From assembly GCA_014879745.1 (NCBI GenBank), contig JACSRM010000245.1, positions 1 to 64,000 of the forward strand: a stretch of DNA of 64,000 nt. The letters are read 5' to 3'. The notes under the pieces were generated by a model. The model saw only the letters and a program-made list of their open reading frames with translations. It was not told where the DNA came from and did not search any database. Source of the DNA: Burkholderiaceae bacterium. GTDB lineage: Bacteria; Pseudomonadota; Gammaproteobacteria; Burkholderiales; Burkholderiaceae_C. Both the position numbers and the translations under genes were made by a program. The stretch's first letter is position 1, and each line of letters begins with the position of its first letter. Shown one piece after another: positions 60,675 through 64,000 of this stretch.

Positions 60675-60697
60675 CGCGCCGGAGTCCGTCCGGCGCG
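60675..60697. terminator. Hairpin between convergent genes (possible bidirectional terminator)
   Basis: Perfect 9-bp stem CGCGCCGGA-gtccg-TCCGGCGCG; no T-tract. Confidence 0.5.
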
Positions 60698-60702
60698 GTG
60701 GC

Positions 60703-61383
60703 TCAGGGCTTGGCCGTCTGCGAAATCGGCTGCGCGGGGCTCGTCTTGGTCGTCACGACGGTGGCGGACTTGCCGCCGCTGCCGGTCACCGTCGACGTCG
60801 ACCCGGAGTCGGTTCGCTGCGATTCACGCGTCACGACCTGGCCGTTGGACAGCGTCGTCGTGCCGCTGCCCTGCCCGGTGCGTTCGGACTGTCGCGTTTG
60901 CGTCTCGCCGCTTGCGTTCGTCTTCGTGACCGTGGTCTGACCGTCGCCGCGCTCGACCTCGCGCGTCGTCGTCTTGCCGCCGGCGCCGGTGATCGTGGTC
61001 GTCGCCGTGCCGTCGGCGCGGGTCGTTGTCACGTTGGCCGTCCTGCCGCCTTCGCCGGTGATGGTGGTATTGGACGTGCCGCCGCCGCGCGTCGTCTCGG
61101 CCGTCGCGGTTCTGCCGTTCGCCCCTTGGAGGGTCGACGTCGAGCCGGTATCGGTGCGCTGTGTCTCGCGCGTGCGGGTCTTGCCGTTGTCGCGGGTGCG
61201 GGTGACCTCGGTCGTGTCCTTGTTGCGATTCACATCGCGGGTGTGGGTGCGGCCTTCCGACCCGGTCACGGTTCTGTGACGCTCGCCGGCGTGGGCCTGG
61301 CCCGCCGCGAGCATCGTCAGCGCGGCGACGGCCAGGGGGGCGGCCCGCAAAGATCGAACGGTGCTGCGTTGCGAAATCTTCAT
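60703..61383 (-). CDS. Secreted Thr/Arg/Gly-rich tandem-repeat protein
   Basis: Signal peptide ending AGQAHA; repeats such as GRTANVTTTRADGTATTTITGAG and GKTTTREVERGDGQTTVTKTNAS. Confidence 0.8.
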   Translation of the reverse strand: MKISQRSTVRSLRAAPLAVAALTMLAAGQAHAGERHRTVTGSEGRTHTRDVNRNKDTTEVTRTRDNGKTRTRETQRTDTGSTSTLQGANGRTATAETTRGGGTSNTTITGEGGRTANVTTTRADGTATTTITGAGGKTTTREVERGDGQTTVTKTNASGETQTRQSERTGQGSGTTTLSNGQVVTRESQRTDSGSTSTVTGSGGKSATVVTTKTSPAQPISQTAKP

Positions 61384-61500
61384 CGAAGTGCTCCTGTCAA
61401 AGGTGTACGCCTACAACGCGGCCGTGGCGACCGCGTTGACAGCGTACGGTGACGAAAGGTATCGAACCGCCTTCGACGGCCCACCTCCCGGTACTTCGCA

Positions 61501-63081
61501 TCACGGCCGATTGACGGCATTCCAGGCCGCGCCAACCGCGATCGACTCCGGCGAACCCGCGCCATACAGGTCGTCGGCCGCCTGGATCGTTGCCGATCGC
61601 GCGCTCGCGTAGTTCGACGACGAAGTCATGTAGACCGTCAGCGCGCGATACCAGATGTGCTGCGCCTTGTCGCGGCCGATGCCGACCAGTGTGCCGGTGC
61701 CGGTGGCGACCCGGGTATTCGAGGCGATGCAGGTCGGACTCGGATTGCCGCCCGTCGTGCCCTCGGCGAGCAGGTAGTAGAAGTGATTGGCGACACCCGA
61801 CGAATAGTGCACGTCGAGGTTGCCGACACCCGGATACCAGCAGTCGGCCGATGCGCCATCGGCGCTCGGCTTGATCATCGAGCGGATGAAGGAATTGCCG
61901 CTCGCGAACAACTTCTCGCCGATCAGGTAGTCGCCCGGATCGTTCGGATTGTTCGCATAGAACTCGACCATCGAGGCGAAGATATCGCTCGTCCCCTCGT
62001 TCAAACCGCCGGACTCGCCCGAATAGATCAGGCCCGCGGTGCGCGACGTCACACCATGCGACATCTCGTGCCCGGCAACGTCGAGCGAAACGAGCGGAAG
62101 GATGCTCGCATTGCCGTCGCCGTAGGTCATGCAGAAGCAGCCGTCGTCCCAGAACGCGTTGGCGTAGTTGCGCTTGTAGTGAACGCGGCTCTTGGCGCCG
62201 GCGCCATCGTTCGCGATCCCGTTGCGACCGAACACGTCGAGGTAGTAGTCCCAGGTCGTCGCGCCACCGTAGTGGGCGTCGACCGCGACCGTTTGACGGT
62301 TCGAGGTGCTGCCATCGCCCCAGGCATTGTCCGCATCCGTGAACGCCTTTCCCCGTCCGAAGCCGCGATTCATCATATCGACCGTCGACGAATTGCCGCG
62401 CGTACTGTCGGTCAATCTGAAACCCGTGCCGGTGGTGATGGAATTGACGCTGACCGTACCGTCGAACAGGCTCTGGCCACTGCCGACGGCCGGCGCGGTC
62501 TGAATCTCGTCCCAGGTATCGAGCACACTCCCCGCCCTGGCGTCGACGATCACGTGCAGCCTGCTCGGCGTGCCATCGTCCCGTTCGCCGGCGAGCGCGA
62601 CGTCCCAGGCCAGCCGCGCCGGTTCGACGCGCGCGTAGACGACGAGTTCGGGTTCCGCGGCGGCGAGATAGCCCGAATGCACCGCACTCGCGGTGGCGGT
62701 CGCGTCGCGCGGCGCGACGCTCGGCCGCAGGTCCACGCTCGGGGCGCGCGACAGCGTCTGCGATACGTTGACGAAGGCCCCGCTGCGACCGCTGTGCACG
62801 ACGAGGTCGCCGCCGACCACGCGCAGGCCCTGGTAGCGCCGCGCAAATCGCACGTGCTGCGCCCCGCCCGCATCGAATACCACGTCGCGCACCTCGAAAC
62901 TGAAGCCGGGTCCGGCCAGCGTTCGCTGCGAGAAGGCGTTGATCGCCTCGCGCGCGCGCGCCACGGCCTCGTCGCGCTCGGCGGCCAGGACCTGCGTTGC
63001 GCCAAGCGCGAAAAGCGCAGCTGCTGCGCCAACGGCAAGGGTGTGGCCGTTCCTGCCGCGGCCTGATCTCGAATCGTTCAC
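61501..63081 (-). CDS. M4 (thermolysin-like) metallopeptidase with propeptide
   Basis: DVAGHEMSHGVTSRTAGLIYSGESGGLNEGTSDIF; FTP-like propeptide; RBS AAGGAG before GTG 63081. Confidence 0.95.
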   Translation of the reverse strand: MNDSRSGRGRNGHTLAVGAAAALFALGATQVLAAERDEAVARAREAINAFSQRTLAGPGFSFEVRDVVFDAGGAQHVRFARRYQGLRVVGGDLVVHSGRSGAFVNVSQTLSRAPSVDLRPSVAPRDATATASAVHSGYLAAAEPELVVYARVEPARLAWDVALAGERDDGTPSRLHVIVDARAGSVLDTWDEIQTAPAVGSGQSLFDGTVSVNSITTGTGFRLTDSTRGNSSTVDMMNRGFGRGKAFTDADNAWGDGSTSNRQTVAVDAHYGGATTWDYYLDVFGRNGIANDGAGAKSRVHYKRNYANAFWDDGCFCMTYGDGNASILPLVSLDVAGHEMSHGVTSRTAGLIYSGESGGLNEGTSDIFASMVEFYANNPNDPGDYLIGEKLFASGNSFIRSMIKPSADGASADCWYPGVGNLDVHYSSGVANHFYYLLAEGTTGGNPSPTCIASNTRVATGTGTLVGIGRDKAQHIWYRALTVYMTSSSNYASARSATIQAADDLYGAGSPESIAVGAAWNAVNRP

Positions 63082-63391
63082 TTCAGTCTCCTTGGTGTGT
63101 AGTTGGTCGTCGTCGCAGCGATCCCCGAATCGGCCCGCAACCTCGTTCTCGGGCTCGGCCATCGCGCCATTCTTGCGGGTGCCGCGGCGCTGCAATGCTA
63201 CAAGCCAGCCACATTCCTTGCATCGCCGCCGGACCGGGAAACCGCCCCCCATCCGCAGCGCCGCCGGTGTGCCTGCCGGGACGCGCAACCGTCCCGATTC
63301 GCGCCGGTAACGTCGCAGTAACAAGGTCGTTTCTAGAGTGCAGTCTCAGCGCGGCATCTTGTCCACCGCGCATCACCCAAGGAGCACCGAA

Positions 63392-64000
63392 ATGGCCAGA
63401 GCCGGTCGCCGCCATACCCGTCGCGCGCAGTTTGCGCTGAAGTCCGTTCCCGCCGTCGTCGCGCTCGCCTGCGCCGGGATGCAGGCGCCGGCTCGGGCGA
63501 TCGAGGTCGCCGACATCGACTTCCTCGCGCCGGATGCCGCGCTGAACCGCATCGTCGCGCATCGCCGCGAGGCGGCGGCGAACGCGTTGCAGGCGCGTCT
63601 CTCGCTCGCGGCGGCACTCGCCGCATCGAAGCAGACGCCGTTTCGCGCATCGCTGCGTGGCTTCGGCGCAGGCCCGATCCCGGCCGCCGACGCGGTCGCG
63701 CTGACGTGGTTCGGCGGCACCGGCGACTGGATGGTGGGCGCGAACTGGACGCCGGCCGGCGGGCCGCCGGGGGCCGACGACACGGCGACGATCAACGCCG
63801 GCAATGCGCAGCTTGCGGTCGCGACGACGATCGCCGGACTGCAGATGAACGGCGGCCAGGTATCGGGCGCCGGCGCACTGACCGTCAGCGGCGCATCGCA
63901 GTGGACCGGCGGGGCGCATAGCGGCACGGGGACGAGCCAGTTCGACGGCAGCCTCTCGATCACCGGCGCTGCCGAGAAGAACATCACCGGCAACCGCGTG
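63392..64000 (+). CDS. Start of a secreted/surface repeat protein (runs off window)
   Basis: RBS caaggagcaccgaa-ATG; open frame to the end; signal-like N-terminus, then TWFGGTGDWMVGANWTPAGGPPGADDTATINAG. Absent from the ORF track because no stop is reached. Confidence 0.75.
   Translation, partial: MARAGRRHTRRAQFALKSVPAVVALACAGMQAPARAIEVADIDFLAPDAALNRIVAHRREAAANALQARLSLAAALAASKQTPFRASLRGFGAGPIPAADAVALTWFGGTGDWMVGANWTPAGGPPGADDTATINAGNAQLAVATTIAGLQMNGGQVSGAGALTVSGASQWTGGAHSGTGTSQFDGSLSITGAAEKNITGNRV

Noticed and set aside
60703-61383. Repeat-rich region considered as a CRISPR or DNA satellite
   Set aside because: Repeats are degenerate at DNA level and coherent only as protein; no spacer/repeat structure.
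61501-63324. Upstream extension of the M4 protease ORF (M...AEPENEV...)
   Set aside because: A GTG at 63081 with an AAGGAG RBS directly precedes the signal peptide; the upstream part lacks signal-peptide character.

Overview
High-GC chromosomal window, Burkholderiales-like by gene content and repeats (inference). It is densely packed with mostly conserved genes and shows no CRISPR array, prophage or intact IS element. Left to right: prfB 3' end, pepN, a PPi-type 6-phosphofructokinase, tRNA-Thr(CGT) with a strong intrinsic terminator, and a frameshifted MazF/PemK-like toxin remnant. Next come a TRAP transporter (dctMQP), a small stress-type operon with a divergent MerR regulator and a textbook 19-bp-spacer MerR promoter, a FUSC transporter, a REP-like repeat pair, an extra ftsH, and a Fe(III)-type ABC transporter. 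These are followed by EamA, metallophosphoesterase + PAS, GH15, MarC, a DsrE-like protein, a YiiX-like hydrolase, egtB-egtD, a ketopantoate-reductase-like gene, an FAH-family gene and a TerC-UspA fusion. A one-strand block encodes tctCBA, a cytidylate-kinase-like/BON fusion, formyl-CoA transferase and NAD-formate dehydrogenase (candidate oxalate/formate locus). Then come a patatin, waaA, waaC, phosphomannomutase, Ada-AlkA + MGMT, and an anaerobic-metabolism operon (ldhA, AspT-like, GltD-like Fe-S flavoprotein, PFOR, DHOD-like). The right end is a secretome cluster: a helical membrane-anchored protein coupled to a pectinacetylesterase/Notum-family enzyme, a Thr-rich repeat protein, an M4 protease, and the start of a large surface protein. 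Nothing here is clearly a wholly new system. The best leads are the uncharacterised anchor/esterase pair, the MerR regulon, the PFOR/DHOD-like/GltD-like module and the odd domain fusions. All homology calls are from motif recognition; no database search was run.
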